Assembly: GCA_041481445.1 (NCBI GenBank)
Contig: JBGPBV010000237.1
Location: forward strand, 1 to 7,986
Length of the DNA: 7,986 bases
Origin: AA29 sp041481445
GTDB taxonomy: Bacteria > Acidobacteriota > Vicinamibacteria > Fen-336
Direction of reading: 5' to 3'
Positions 1 to 6,898 of this stretch are shown here, in pieces. The position numbers and the translations under genes were made by a program. How positions within the stretch are numbered: position 1 is the first letter of the stretch; each line of letters begins with the position of its first letter. The notes under the pieces are model-generated. The model saw only the letters and a program-made list of their open reading frames with translations. It ran no database searches and had not been told where the DNA came from.

Positions 1-221
1 AGGAACTCGGCGCAGGCCTTCTGCAGCATCTGGCGATGCTCGGGGTCGAGGAAGTTGAGGCGATACTCGTTGATCACCTTGACCTCCATGCCCTCCCATT
101 CCTGCCAGCAGGCCGCGCACACGCGTCCCAGCACGTCGTCCTTGAACGCGCGGGGATACCCCACGCGCCTCGCCTCCGGAGGCTCGGCAGACTGTCGGCA
201 GCGTGCGCAGGTGATGGCCAG
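1..221 (-). CDS. YggX-like Fe(2+)-trafficking / oxidative damage protection protein (partial, 3' end outside window)
   Basis: The minus-strand translation begins LAITCARCRQSAEPP and continues through GRVCAACWQEW and VKVINEYRLNFLDPEHRQML. The W-x-x-W-like segment followed by a VINEYRLN...DPEHR..L core is the signature of the YggX/Iron_traffic family. That family is a small cytoplasmic protein linked to Fe(II) handling and protection of Fe-S clusters. Two CxxC pairs (residues 5-8 and about 35-38) resemble the zinc-ribbon-like form common outside Proteobacteria; E. coli YggX has a single conserved Cys. About 73 codons are present and the C-terminus runs off the window. No ATG, GTG or TTG lies in frame before the first CxxC. 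A CTG at 219-221 sits 5 nt after a strong GGGAGGG, so I propose a CTG start. An internal GTG after the first CxxC is the alternative. The family call is fairly secure; the start is inference. Confidence 0.72.
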   Translation of the reverse strand, partial: MAITCARCRQSAEPPEARRVGYPRAFKDDVLGRVCAACWQEWEGMEVKVINEYRLNFLDPEHRQMLQKACAEF

Positions 222-226
222 GGACG

Positions 227-233
227 CCCTCCC
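227..233 (-). promoter_or_regulatory. Ribosome binding site of the yggX-like gene
   Basis: On the minus strand GGGAGGG lies 5 nt upstream of the proposed CTG start at 219-221. It is the main support for placing the start there, because no standard start codon is in frame upstream of the conserved CxxC. Confidence 0.5.
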
Positions 234-242
234 AAACGATCG

Positions 243-248
243 ATTATA
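243..248 (-). promoter_or_regulatory. Candidate -10 box (TATAAT) for the yggX-like gene
   Basis: A perfect TATAAT stands on the minus strand in an otherwise very GC-rich stretch, 21 nt before the proposed start codon. It lies in the 69-bp gap after the PilZ gene. No convincing -35 hexamer is visible at 16-18 bp spacing. If real, the gene has its own promoter as well as any read-through from the PilZ gene. Confidence 0.45.
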
Positions 249-290
249 GCGCGGGTGGCGCGACTTGCCCCGGCCGCGGCGAGGGCGCTC

Positions 291-695
291 TCAGCGGGCG
301 GAGGCGACCGTCGAGCGCACGCGCGCCTCGATGCGCTCGGCATCGCCGGAGTCGAGCACGGTGAACTCGATCCCGCAGCCGGGGGGCAGGCCGAGCTTCG
401 TGCGGCCGCATCCCTTGAAGATGGATGGCGGGTTGTGCCAGCGGACGCGGCCCTGGCAGGTGATGGGGCGGGGGTCGCCGGGCAGGGTGAAGGTGAGGAC
501 GAGAGTGTCGCCCGCCTCGGGCAGCGGCGGGCCCAGCACCACGTAGACGCCCACGACGCTCAGGTTCCAGACCATCCCGTCGAGCGGCCGATTGTCGTAC
601 GCGACCTGGCAGGGCTCGCCGCAGGCGATGCGGTGATAGCCCGACGCCGGCTGCTCCAGCGGGTGCGGCTTCATGGCCGCCTTCACTTTGTTCAT
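291..695 (-). CDS. PilZ domain protein
   Basis: The 134-residue product has the layout of a single PilZ domain. It contains NLSVVG at residues 44-49 (the N-x-S-x-x-G half of the c-di-GMP motif), then the strand GDTLVLTFTLPG, GRVRWHN, and a closing PGCGIEFTVLDSGDAERI with a C-terminal helix. PilZ domains are cytoplasmic c-di-GMP receptors that control motility, pili, polysaccharide or transcription through partner proteins. The usual upstream RxxxR is not intact: only one Arg (R22, HRIACGEP) stands where two are expected, so ligand binding is uncertain. The frame stays open to an ATG at 764. I prefer the ATG at 693-695 because GGGGA lies 6 nt upstream and a TATACT box lies just before it, inside the longer frame. 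Another in-frame ATG is residue 8. There are no transmembrane segments. The specific target is unknown. Confidence 0.8.
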   Translation of the reverse strand: MNKVKAAMKPHPLEQPASGYHRIACGEPCQVAYDNRPLDGMVWNLSVVGVYVVLGPPLPEAGDTLVLTFTLPGDPRPITCQGRVRWHNPPSIFKGCGRTKLGLPPGCGIEFTVLDSGDAERIEARVRSTVASAR

Positions 696-721
696 GCGTG
701 GTCCCCGAAACATGTGCCGAC

Positions 722-727
722 AGTATA
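722..727 (-). promoter_or_regulatory. Candidate -10 box (TATACT) for the PilZ gene
   Basis: TATACT on the minus strand lies 26 nt before the chosen ATG at 695. At 17 bp spacing the -35 position (745-750) reads TTTTCC, which is only a weak match. The box would give a short leader carrying the GGGGA ribosome binding site at 702-706. It supports the downstream start over the ATG at 764. Confidence 0.35.
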
Positions 728-782
728 CGAAGTCACGGCCACCGGGAAAAGTGAGTTCCGACACGCCGGGCCCGTTCCAGGC

Positions 783-788
783 GATAAT
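783..788 (+). promoter_or_regulatory. Candidate -10 box (GATAAT) giving a leaderless helicase mRNA
   Basis: GATAAT ends 8 nt before the ATG at 797, so transcription would start at or next to the A of the start codon. No Shine-Dalgarno sequence is seen in the 20 nt before the ATG, which fits leaderless initiation. The -35 region is weak (GACACG at 17 bp, CCGACA at 19 bp). Confidence 0.35.
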
Positions 789-796
789 GGTCGGCT

Positions 797-2197
797 ATGG
801 ATGTGACGATCACGGCCAACCGCAGCTTCGACTCCCTCAACCTCTCCGCGGAGACCCTCGCCAGCCTCGACGCCATGGGCTACAAGTCCCCGACGGACGT
901 GCAGTTCGAGACGATCCCGCGGGCGCAAGCCGGCCGCGACCTGGTCGTCCAGTCCCGGACGGGCACGGGCAAGACCGCCGCCTTCGGCGTCCCCATGATC
1001 GAGAAGGTGGACCCCGGCCTGGCCGCCGTGCAGGCGGTGGCGCTGGCGCCTACGCGTGAGCTGGCCCTGCAGGTCGCGGCGGAGCTGGCCCAGATCGGCA
1101 AGGGCAAGGGCGTCCGCATCGAGTCGATCTACGGCGGCGACTCCATGGACCGGCAGCTCGAGGGCATCCGCGCGGGGGCGCACGTCATCGTGGGCACGCC
1201 CGGGCGCGTGCTCGACCACCTGCGGCGGAAGACCCTGCGCTTCGAGCAGGTGAAGGTCCTCGTCCTGGACGAGGCCGACCGCATGCTCGACATGGGCTTC
1301 GCGGTCGAGATGGGGCAGATCATGGAGTACATGCCGGCCCAGCGGCAGACGCTGCTCTTCTCCGCCACCATCCCGCTGGGCATCAAAGGGCTCATCTACC
1401 ACTACCTCACCGATCCGGAATGGGTCCTGCTCTCCGAGGACCAGATCTACGTCAAGGAGGTCGACCACCTCTACTGCCTGACCCCCAAGATGCACAAGGA
1501 AGGGACGATCTACAAGCTCATCGAGTACGAGAACCCCGCCTCCTCGATGATCTTCTGCAATACGAAGGAAGAAGTGCGGCAGGTCTACACGTTCCTGCTC
1601 GGCAAGGGGCTTCCGGGGGCCATGCTCTCCTCCGACCTGCCCCAGAAGAAGCGCGAGAAGGTGATGGCCAGCTTCCGCTCCGGGGAGATCCGCCACCTCG
1701 TCACCACCGACGTCGCCTCGCGCGGGATCGACATCGAGGACCTCTCGCACGTCTTCATCTTCTCGACCCCGGACTCGCCCGAGCAGTACATCCACCGCGC
1801 CGGCCGCACCGGCCGCGTGGGCAAGAGCGGGCGCGCCATCAGCCTGGTCTCCGCCCACGACCTGATGAACTTCAACCGCCTGGTCAAGCGCTACCACGTC
1901 GAGGTCACGGAGCTGGCCGTGCCCTCCGACGAGGAGGTGCAGGCGCGCAAGGTCGAGCGCATCGTGACCCGGCTGGCCGCGGAGGGCCTGGCCCTGCCCC
2001 TGGAGGACTTCGCGGAGTTCGGGCCGGTGGCGCGGCGGATCGGGGAGCACGAGCACCGCGACCGCATCGTGGCCACCCTGCTGCGCGGCCACTTCCAGCC
2101 CCCGCCGCCGGAAGAGGCGGAGGAGCCCTTGCTGCCGCCACCTCCGCGCGAGCGTGAGCGCGAAGGCGGCTTCCACCGCCGCCGGCGCCGGCGCTAG
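797..2197 (+). CDS. DEAD-box ATP-dependent RNA helicase
   Basis: The 466-residue protein carries the full DEAD-box set in order: Q motif (F11, Q36), Walker A SRTGTGKT 53-60, motif Ia PTRELA 85-90, GG 113-114, motif Ib TPGR 134-137, motif II DEAD 158-161, motif III SAT 189-191, motif IV IFCNT 252-256, motif V TDVASRGID 294-302, and motif VI HRAGRTGR 323-330. This makes it a cytoplasmic ATP-dependent RNA unwinding enzyme, with likely roles in ribosome assembly, mRNA turnover or cold adaptation. After the two RecA-like domains, residues about 370-435 form a mostly helical extension. A Pro/Glu-rich linker and a basic tail of seven or more Arg residues follow. No RRM-like DbpA domain is visible, so it is closer to RhlE/CshA-style or shortened DeaD proteins than to DbpA. 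It reads divergently from the PilZ gene and ends 1 bp short of the convergent tonB gene. Subfamily assignment is uncertain; helicase function is not. Confidence 0.95.
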   Translation: MDVTITANRSFDSLNLSAETLASLDAMGYKSPTDVQFETIPRAQAGRDLVVQSRTGTGKTAAFGVPMIEKVDPGLAAVQAVALAPTRELALQVAAELAQIGKGKGVRIESIYGGDSMDRQLEGIRAGAHVIVGTPGRVLDHLRRKTLRFEQVKVLVLDEADRMLDMGFAVEMGQIMEYMPAQRQTLLFSATIPLGIKGLIYHYLTDPEWVLLSEDQIYVKEVDHLYCLTPKMHKEGTIYKLIEYENPASSMIFCNTKEEVRQVYTFLLGKGLPGAMLSSDLPQKKREKVMASFRSGEIRHLVTTDVASRGIDIEDLSHVFIFSTPDSPEQYIHRAGRTGRVGKSGRAISLVSAHDLMNFNRLVKRYHVEVTELAVPSDEEVQARKVERIVTRLAAEGLALPLEDFAEFGPVARRIGEHEHRDRIVATLLRGHFQPPPPEEAEEPLLPPPPREREREGGFHRRRRRR

Positions 2198-2206
2198 ATC
2201 AGCGCC
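2190..2206. terminator. Small inverted repeat between convergent helicase and tonB stops
   Basis: GGCGCT and AGCGCC form a perfect 6-bp stem around a 5-nt loop. The repeat covers the helicase stop (TAG, 2195-2197) and the tonB stop (2199-2201). There is no T-tract on either side, so intrinsic termination would be weak. It is the only candidate for a shared bidirectional terminator at this junction. Confidence 0.25.
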
Positions 2207-3179
2207 CGCCGCGGGTGCCGCCGCGCGGCGTGTTGTAGACGAACCCGACCTTCATCGTGCAGGTCGCGGGCGCGTAGTCGGCGGGCAGCGGCAGCAGCCG
2301 GCTGGCCACGAGGGCGTTGCGCGCGGCGCGGTCGTAGGCGCCGGTGCCCGAGGACTCGAGGAGCCGGACCTCCGTCATCGTGCCGCTGCGGTCCACGACG
2401 AACTCGAAGTCCACCTGCCCGCTCCAGCCCAGCGAGGCCGAGGGCGGCACGATCCAGTTGCGGTAGACCTCGTTGATGAACCGCTGGACCCAGGCCGTGA
2501 AGTCGGCGCCCTGGGGGTCGAAGGCCAGCGGGCCCATCTGTCCACCCCGGCCCGTGGGCACGCCGACCGGTCCGGGATCCCCCCCGACCCCGGCTTCGAG
2601 ACGGCGCAGCGACGCCAGGATCGGTCCCGGCGCGCCCTGGGGGACGATGGTGGGTGTGAGACGGCCGCCTTCGCCCAGCGACGCGCCGGCGACGCGCGTG
2701 GGCGGAGGCGGCGGTGCGGACTGAACAGGGCGTGGAGCCTGCGACGCCTCCGGGGTGCCCTTCGCGACCGCCGTGAGGTCGTCGTCCCGATGAAACTCGA
2801 GCGGCTCCGGGGTCCGCATCGGGGCCGGCGGGCCGATGCTGATGCGGTCCTTCTGTGATTGGGATGGATGGCGAGGCGCCGGGAGTGGCGGCAAGTTGAG
2901 GATTCGACGGAGAGTCGCCGGCTTGGGCAGGAACACGGCATCCGCGCGCGGATGGGCGGCCAGCGCGCGCGGCGGAGTCGCGGGGGCGTGGACGATCACC
3001 GCCTCCAGCACCAACGCGATCACGAGCGCGTGGAGAATGGCCGACGCGGTCATTCCCCCCGAGCCCGAGCGGCGCGGCGGCCCGGGAATGCTGATCGGGC
3101 CGGCGAGCCCCTCGTCCGCTTCCGGCTTGCCCGGCTCGTCGTCCGGACCGAGGGCGAGCGTCACCAGGTTGCGGCTCAT
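2199..3179 (-). CDS. tonB: TonB family energy-transducer protein
   Basis: The 326-residue protein has TonB architecture. A cytoplasmic N-terminal part (1-42) is followed by one hydrophobic segment at about 43-65 (TASAILHALVIALVLEAVIV), then a long Pro-rich periplasmic region that includes a run of six prolines near 155-160. The C-terminal TonB domain spans about 226-316: FTAWVQRFINEVYRNW, VDFEFVVDRSGTMTEVRLLESSG, then YDRAARNAL and LLPLPADY. TonB carries energy from inner-membrane ExbB/ExbD to outer-membrane receptors by pairing with their TonB box. The 42-residue cytoplasmic leader is longer than in E. coli TonB, and the last residues form a Gly/Arg tail (RGGTRGGR). It is divergent from an operon encoding a TonB-dependent receptor, which is its likely partner. 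No exbB or exbD is present. The ribosome binding site is weak. A TolA-like role is the main alternative. Confidence 0.88.
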   Translation of the reverse strand: MSRNLVTLALGPDDEPGKPEADEGLAGPISIPGPPRRSGSGGMTASAILHALVIALVLEAVIVHAPATPPRALAAHPRADAVFLPKPATLRRILNLPPLPAPRHPSQSQKDRISIGPPAPMRTPEPLEFHRDDDLTAVAKGTPEASQAPRPVQSAPPPPPTRVAGASLGEGGRLTPTIVPQGAPGPILASLRRLEAGVGGDPGPVGVPTGRGGQMGPLAFDPQGADFTAWVQRFINEVYRNWIVPPSASLGWSGQVDFEFVVDRSGTMTEVRLLESSGTGAYDRAARNALVASRLLPLPADYAPATCTMKVGFVYNTPRGGTRGGR

Positions 3180-3208
3180 TGTCCGCGATCGTGCACCCGG
3201 CGCCCGCC

Positions 3209-3277
3209 TCCAGTCGTAAAGCCCACGTAAAGAAACTCGTATTTTACACCGCTAACAAAGTCTTTTCCAGTCGTTAA
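3209..3277. repeat. Imperfect direct repeat flanking and overlapping the tonB promoter
   Basis: TCCAGTCGTAA (3209-3219) and TCCAGTCGTTAA (3266-3277) differ by one inserted T, with starts 57 bp apart. The second copy overlaps the predicted tonB -35 box and the first lies downstream of the predicted start site. This arrangement is compatible with a paired operator site. No regulator is encoded in the window. Confidence 0.4.
3241..3269 (-). promoter_or_regulatory. Predicted sigma70-type promoter for tonB
   Basis: On the minus strand TAAAAT (3241-3246) matches the -10 consensus at five of six positions. TGGAAA (3264-3269) matches the -35 at four of six, with 17 bp between them. The expected start of transcription is near 3234, giving a leader of about 55 nt before the tonB ATG at 3179. 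The call rests on hexamer and spacing match only. Confidence 0.45.
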
Positions 3278-3312
3278 CCGCTGCCGGGCGGCGGGTTGCG
3301 AACATGTCGGAC

Positions 3313-3319
3313 GAGGTGA
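3313..3319 (+). promoter_or_regulatory. Ribosome binding site of the LolA-like gene
   Basis: GAGGTGA lies 4 nt before the ATG at 3324. It supports this start and marks the first gene of the plus-strand operon. Confidence 0.5.
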
Positions 3320-3323
3320 CGCG

Positions 3324-4232
3324 ATGACCCTCGTCCTCATGCTGGCGCTCTTTTCCGCCGATCCGGGCGCGGTGGATCCACGCGCGGAGGCCCTGCGGAC
3401 GCAGGCCCGGGCCGCCCTGGGCGGCGAGGCCGCCGCCGGCGTCGTGCGGACCCTCTCGCTCGAGGGACACTTCCGGCGGATCCCGCCGCCGGACACGGGC
3501 GGGCGTGAGGGGACACGTCCCTCGCGTGGCCGATTCGGGCGGGAGTCGTCGGGCGATCTCACCCTCGAGATCGCCGTCCCCGACAAGATGCGCCGCGAAG
3601 AATCGGTCGCCATGGGCAGCGGTCCGAGCTTCACGACCACAGCCGGGCTCGACGGCGACCATGCCTGGATGGGGACGGAAGGGGCTTCGCCGGGCGGCCG
3701 GTTCGGCGGCCGCGGGGGCCCGGGTGGCGGCGGGGGCGATGCCGCTCCAGCGTCCGACCGTCTCGCGCGCACGCCGGAAGAGCGCAAGGCGAGGGAGGAG
3801 CAGTTCCGGACGGCCATGGGCCGCCGCCTCCACGATGAGCTTGCGCGGATGCTGCTCGGGCTTCTCGCCGTCCCTGGCGAGGGCGCGTCGCTCGCCTACG
3901 GCGGCCAGGCCGAGTCACCCGACGGGCGTGCGGACGTGCTGGACGTGACCACGGCCGGCAGCGAGAAGGCACGGGTGTTCCTCGACGCCACGACCCATCT
4001 CCCCCTGATGGTCACGTACCAGGAGACCATGACGTTCTCACGCCGTCCTTCCGAGGCCGCCCCGCGCACCCTCGACGTCACGCTGTTCTTCTCCGATCGG
4101 GCCACCGTCGGTGGTGTCGCCCTGCCCAAGCGGATCAGCCGTGCCGTCAACGGCGCCGTGGTCGAGGAATGGGAGGTCGCGCGCTGGCGCGTGAACCCCA
4201 CCCTCAAACCCGAGCGGTTCCAGAAGCAGTGA
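3324..4232 (+). CDS. LolA-like outer-membrane lipoprotein-sorting-related exported protein
   Basis: The 302-residue protein opens with a short hydrophobic stretch (TLVLMLALFSA) that could be a signal sequence, although its n-region has no Lys or Arg. The body alternates beta-strand-like segments in the style of LolA/LolB-like folds: RTLSLEGHF (43-50), a W near 115, FLDATTHLPLMVTYQ (about 209-223), VGGVALPKRISRAVNG (about 252-267), and a closing VNPTLKPERFQKQ. Relatives of this type are commonly annotated as outer membrane lipoprotein-sorting proteins and often sit beside TonB-dependent receptors. A Gly-rich insertion (about 122-139) precedes a charged helical segment (about 148-175) and interrupts the fold. 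The gene starts an operon, and its stop overlaps the receptor's GTG start. A periplasmic chaperone or carrier role is plausible but not shown, and a real role in lipoprotein sorting should not be assumed. Confidence 0.65.
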   Translation: MTLVLMLALFSADPGAVDPRAEALRTQARAALGGEAAAGVVRTLSLEGHFRRIPPPDTGGREGTRPSRGRFGRESSGDLTLEIAVPDKMRREESVAMGSGPSFTTTAGLDGDHAWMGTEGASPGGRFGGRGGPGGGGGDAAPASDRLARTPEERKAREEQFRTAMGRRLHDELARMLLGLLAVPGEGASLAYGGQAESPDGRADVLDVTTAGSEKARVFLDATTHLPLMVTYQETMTFSRRPSEAAPRTLDVTLFFSDRATVGGVALPKRISRAVNGAVVEEWEVARWRVNPTLKPERFQKQ

Positions 4233-6874
4233 CGCGCCTCCGCGCCTCGCTCGTCGGACCCGTCGCCGCCTGGACGCTCGCGGCCTCCGGCGCCGTCCTC
4301 GGCGCCGCGCCCGCCGCTCCCGGCCCGCGGTCGGCGGATCTTCTCGTCGTGGTGCTCGACCCGACAGGGGCGCGGGTGGCCGGGGCAAGGGTGACGGTGA
4401 GCCAGGGCGGGCGGCATGGGCGGACGCAGACGACGGGCGCGGCCGGGGACGCGCCGTTCGTGGGGCTGTCGCCGGGTGCCTACCGCGTGCACGTGGAGGC
4501 CAGTGGTTTCGAACCCGCCGACCGGCCCGACGTCGCCGTGGACTCCGCCGATTCCCGCGTCGACGTCCTGCTCGAGCTCGCGCACCTGAGCGAAGACGTG
4601 CAGGTCCGCGCCGACGAGGGTGGACCGCCCGACCAGCGCGACGCCTTCAGCATGCTGCTCACGCCGGAACAGATCGCGGGCCTGCCCGACGACCCCGACG
4701 AGATGGAGCAGGCCATCCAGGACATGGCGGGGCCGGACGCGATCATCCGCGTCAACGGGTTCCGCGGCGGGCGCCTCCCCCCGAAGTCGCAGATCCGGGA
4801 CATCCGCTTCCGCATGGATCCCTTCCTGGCCGAGAACCACGACGGCGGCGTGATGAGGGTGGACATCGTGACCCAGCCCGGCCAGGGGAGCTGGCGCGGC
4901 AGCGCGCAGAGCGGGGTCAGCAACGACTCCCTCAATGCGCGGCCGGCGTTCGCGCCGGAGCGGCCCACGGGAGGCCAGCGCCGCCTCGGCCTCTCCCTCG
5001 ACGGGCCGCTCGAGCAGCAGAAGGGCGGCCTGAGCCTCTTCGCGGAGGACCGCCACAACGACGACGGCCGCACCATCCGCGCCGAGCTGCCCAACGGCCC
5101 CCTCAGCGGCGTGAGCCAGGCCGTCACCGGGCGCGTGGACCTTGTCGGGCGCTTCGAGCAGTCGCTGGGGCCGCAGCTCCTGAGGGCGGAGGTGCAGCGG
5201 CGCACGCAGGACCAGGAGGGGCTCGGGGTCGGGAACCTCGACCTTCCCGAGCGCGCCTACGACATGACGCGGTCCGAATACTTCCTGCGCGCGTCCGAGA
5301 CCGGCACGCTGGGCAAGCGCTTCACGAACGAGGCGCGCCTGCAGGTCCACCTGCTCGACACCTCGTCCCAGGCCCTGACCGACGCCCCGGCCGTGCTCGT
5401 CCTGGGGGCCTTCGATTCCGGCGGGGCCCAGGTCGCGGGCGGCACCCACGCCACCGAGCTGGAGCTGTCGGAGGACCTCGGCTACGCGCGAGGCCGCCAC
5501 TCCCTGCGGGCGGGCGGCCTGCTCGAAGGCGGCCACTACCGCAGCGATCAGGCGAGCAACCTCGGCGGGACGTTCACCTTCCCCGACCTCGAGGCCTACG
5601 AGGCCGGACTGCCCACCAGCTACAGCCAGCGCGTCGGCGATCCCCGCGTCTCCTTCGACCAGTGGCAGCTCGGCCTCTACGTCCAGGACGAGATGAAGCT
5701 CAACCGGCATCTCTCGCTGGCCTTCGGCCTGCGCCAGGAGATGCAGACGCACGTGGACGACCACCTCAACCTCGGTCCTCGCCTGAGCCTGGCCGCCTCG
5801 CGCGGGCAGACCGTGCTGCGCGCGGGCGTCGGCATCTTCTATTCCTGGATGGACGAGTCCACCTACCAGGAGGCGACCGTCCTCGACGGCGAGCACCAGA
5901 GCGAGCGGCTCATCCTGTCCCCGGGGTTCCCGGATCCGCGGGCCGGCGGCACCCTCGGCCTCCGCGGCGTGCCGAGCATCTATCGGCTCGATCCCGCCCT
6001 GGGCCAGCCGACGGTCCGGCGCGCCTCCATCGGCTTCGAGCACAAGCTCGGGGGCGGCCGCCTCGGCGTCTACTACGTGCACGAGCGCGGCTCCGGGTTG
6101 TTGCGCAGCGTCGACCTCAACGCCCCCGTCCCCGGCGTGGGGCGTCCCGATCCGCTCGGCGGGAACCTCTGGCTCACCGAGTCCTCGGCCGATTCCACGC
6201 GCGACCTCGTGCGCGCCAACCTCACGCTGATGCGGCCGGAGGGCCGGCTGCGCGTGGTGCTCGGGTACACGTGGGCGCGGTCGATCAACGAGGGCGACGG
6301 TCCCTTCGACCTGCCCGTGGACAGCCTCGACCTCGCCGGGGAGCGCGGTCCCGCCCGCGACGACGTGCGCCACCGCGTGAGCGCCCTCTTCGGGAGCCGG
6401 CTGCCCTACGGCCTGCGCCTGGACGGCAACCTGCGCGCCAGCTCCGGCGCGCCCTACGACATCATCACGGGACGTGACGACAACCAGGACGGAGTCAGCA
6501 ACGATCGGCCGCCGGGAATCGAGCGCAACGCCGGCCGCGGGGCCGCGCAGTGGGACCTCGGAGCGCGGCTGTCGTGGACGAGGCCGTTCGGTCCCGAGCG
6601 CGAGCCCGGAGGAGGGCGCGGCGCGCGTCCGGTCGCAGGCGGGCGGCCGGGTGGGATGGGCGGCGGGCCGGGCGCGGGCGGCGGCGGCGGGCCGCGCGGG
6701 GGTAGGGAAGGCGACAGCCGCCGCAACGTCAGCGTCTACCTGCAGGCGTACAACGTGCTCAATCGGCTCAACCCGTCGGGCTACGTCGGGGTCGTCACGT
6801 CACCGTTGTTCGGTCAGGCCATCTCGGCGTCGCCGCCGCGGCGCTTCGAGGGGGGAGCGAACGTCTCTTTCTGA
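4229..6874 (+). CDS. TonB-dependent receptor with N-terminal carboxypeptidase-regulatory-like domain
   Basis: Taking GTG 4229-4231, which overlaps the preceding stop as GTGA, gives 881 residues with a signal peptide (TRLRASLVGP...GAVLGAA, about 1-28). An in-frame ATG at 4169 would place 60 bp inside the previous gene and bury the signal, so I reject it. Domains in order: a CarboxypepD_reg-like beta-sandwich (about 35-118, VVVLDPTGARVAGARVTV, SPGAYRVHVEASGF); a TonB-box-like SEDVQVRA (121-128); a plug (about 135-225, LPDDPDEMEQAIQDMAGPDA, then VNGFRGGRLPPKSQIRDIRF); and an outer-membrane beta-barrel (about 226-881). The barrel ends in a strand terminating in Phe (FEGGANVSF), as expected for Bam-dependent insertion. 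DDNQDGVSND (750-759) resembles a calcium-binding loop. A Gly-rich segment (about 793-827) lies in a late loop. This is an Oar-like/Acidobacteria-type receptor; the substrate is unknown. Confidence 0.92.
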   Translation: MTRLRASLVGPVAAWTLAASGAVLGAAPAAPGPRSADLLVVVLDPTGARVAGARVTVSQGGRHGRTQTTGAAGDAPFVGLSPGAYRVHVEASGFEPADRPDVAVDSADSRVDVLLELAHLSEDVQVRADEGGPPDQRDAFSMLLTPEQIAGLPDDPDEMEQAIQDMAGPDAIIRVNGFRGGRLPPKSQIRDIRFRMDPFLAENHDGGVMRVDIVTQPGQGSWRGSAQSGVSNDSLNARPAFAPERPTGGQRRLGLSLDGPLEQQKGGLSLFAEDRHNDDGRTIRAELPNGPLSGVSQAVTGRVDLVGRFEQSLGPQLLRAEVQRRTQDQEGLGVGNLDLPERAYDMTRSEYFLRASETGTLGKRFTNEARLQVHLLDTSSQALTDAPAVLVLGAFDSGGAQVAGGTHATELELSEDLGYARGRHSLRAGGLLEGGHYRSDQASNLGGTFTFPDLEAYEAGLPTSYSQRVGDPRVSFDQWQLGLYVQDEMKLNRHLSLAFGLRQEMQTHVDDHLNLGPRLSLAASRGQTVLRAGVGIFYSWMDESTYQEATVLDGEHQSERLILSPGFPDPRAGGTLGLRGVPSIYRLDPALGQPTVRRASIGFEHKLGGGRLGVYYVHERGSGLLRSVDLNAPVPGVGRPDPLGGNLWLTESSADSTRDLVRANLTLMRPEGRLRVVLGYTWARSINEGDGPFDLPVDSLDLAGERGPARDDVRHRVSALFGSRLPYGLRLDGNLRASSGAPYDIITGRDDNQDGVSNDRPPGIERNAGRGAAQWDLGARLSWTRPFGPEREPGGGRGARPVAGGRPGGMGGGPGAGGGGGPRGGREGDSRRNVSVYLQAYNVLNRLNPSGYVGVVTSPLFGQAISASPPRRFEGGANVSF

Positions 6875-6898
6875 TTCCTGGCGCGGCGTCATCGCCGC

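Larger units (their letters stand above)
3180..3323. promoter_or_regulatory. Divergent control region between tonB and the receptor operon
   Basis: This 144-bp gap has an AT-richer core (about 3210-3280) unlike the rest of the window. It holds a likely minus-strand promoter, the direct repeat listed separately, and the inverted pair GTAAA (3227-3231) / TTTAC (3243-3247). For the plus-strand operon, TTTACA at 3243-3248 resembles a -35 box, but I find no good -10 at the right distance. The divergent layout suggests shared control of tonB and the receptor operon. Confidence 0.5.

Noticed and set aside
36..806. A 256-codon plus-strand open frame across the yggX-like and PilZ genes
   Set aside because: It runs opposite two genes with recognisable products and across their promoter regions, and its own translation shows no family signature.
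692..2176. A 494-codon open frame on the minus strand opposite the helicase
   Set aside because: It is an antisense shadow of a gene with every DEAD-box motif on the plus strand. Its translation is rich in repeated Val, Asp, His and Leu without family features.
2154..2858. A 234-codon plus-strand open frame overlapping the helicase end and opposite tonB
   Set aside because: The minus strand encodes a clear TonB C-terminal domain here. The plus-strand translation is Arg/Ala/Gly-rich shadow sequence.
4169..4228. Upstream ATG for the receptor giving 901 residues
   Set aside because: It would add 20 residues inside the LolA-like gene ahead of an obvious signal peptide. The GTG overlapping the stop gives a normal N-terminus and coupled translation.
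3896..6373. An 825-codon open frame on the minus strand opposite the receptor gene
   Set aside because: Its translation is low-complexity His/Ala/Gly/Arg-rich with no recognisable domain. It mirrors the third-position GC bias of the receptor gene, which has clear domain order on the plus strand.
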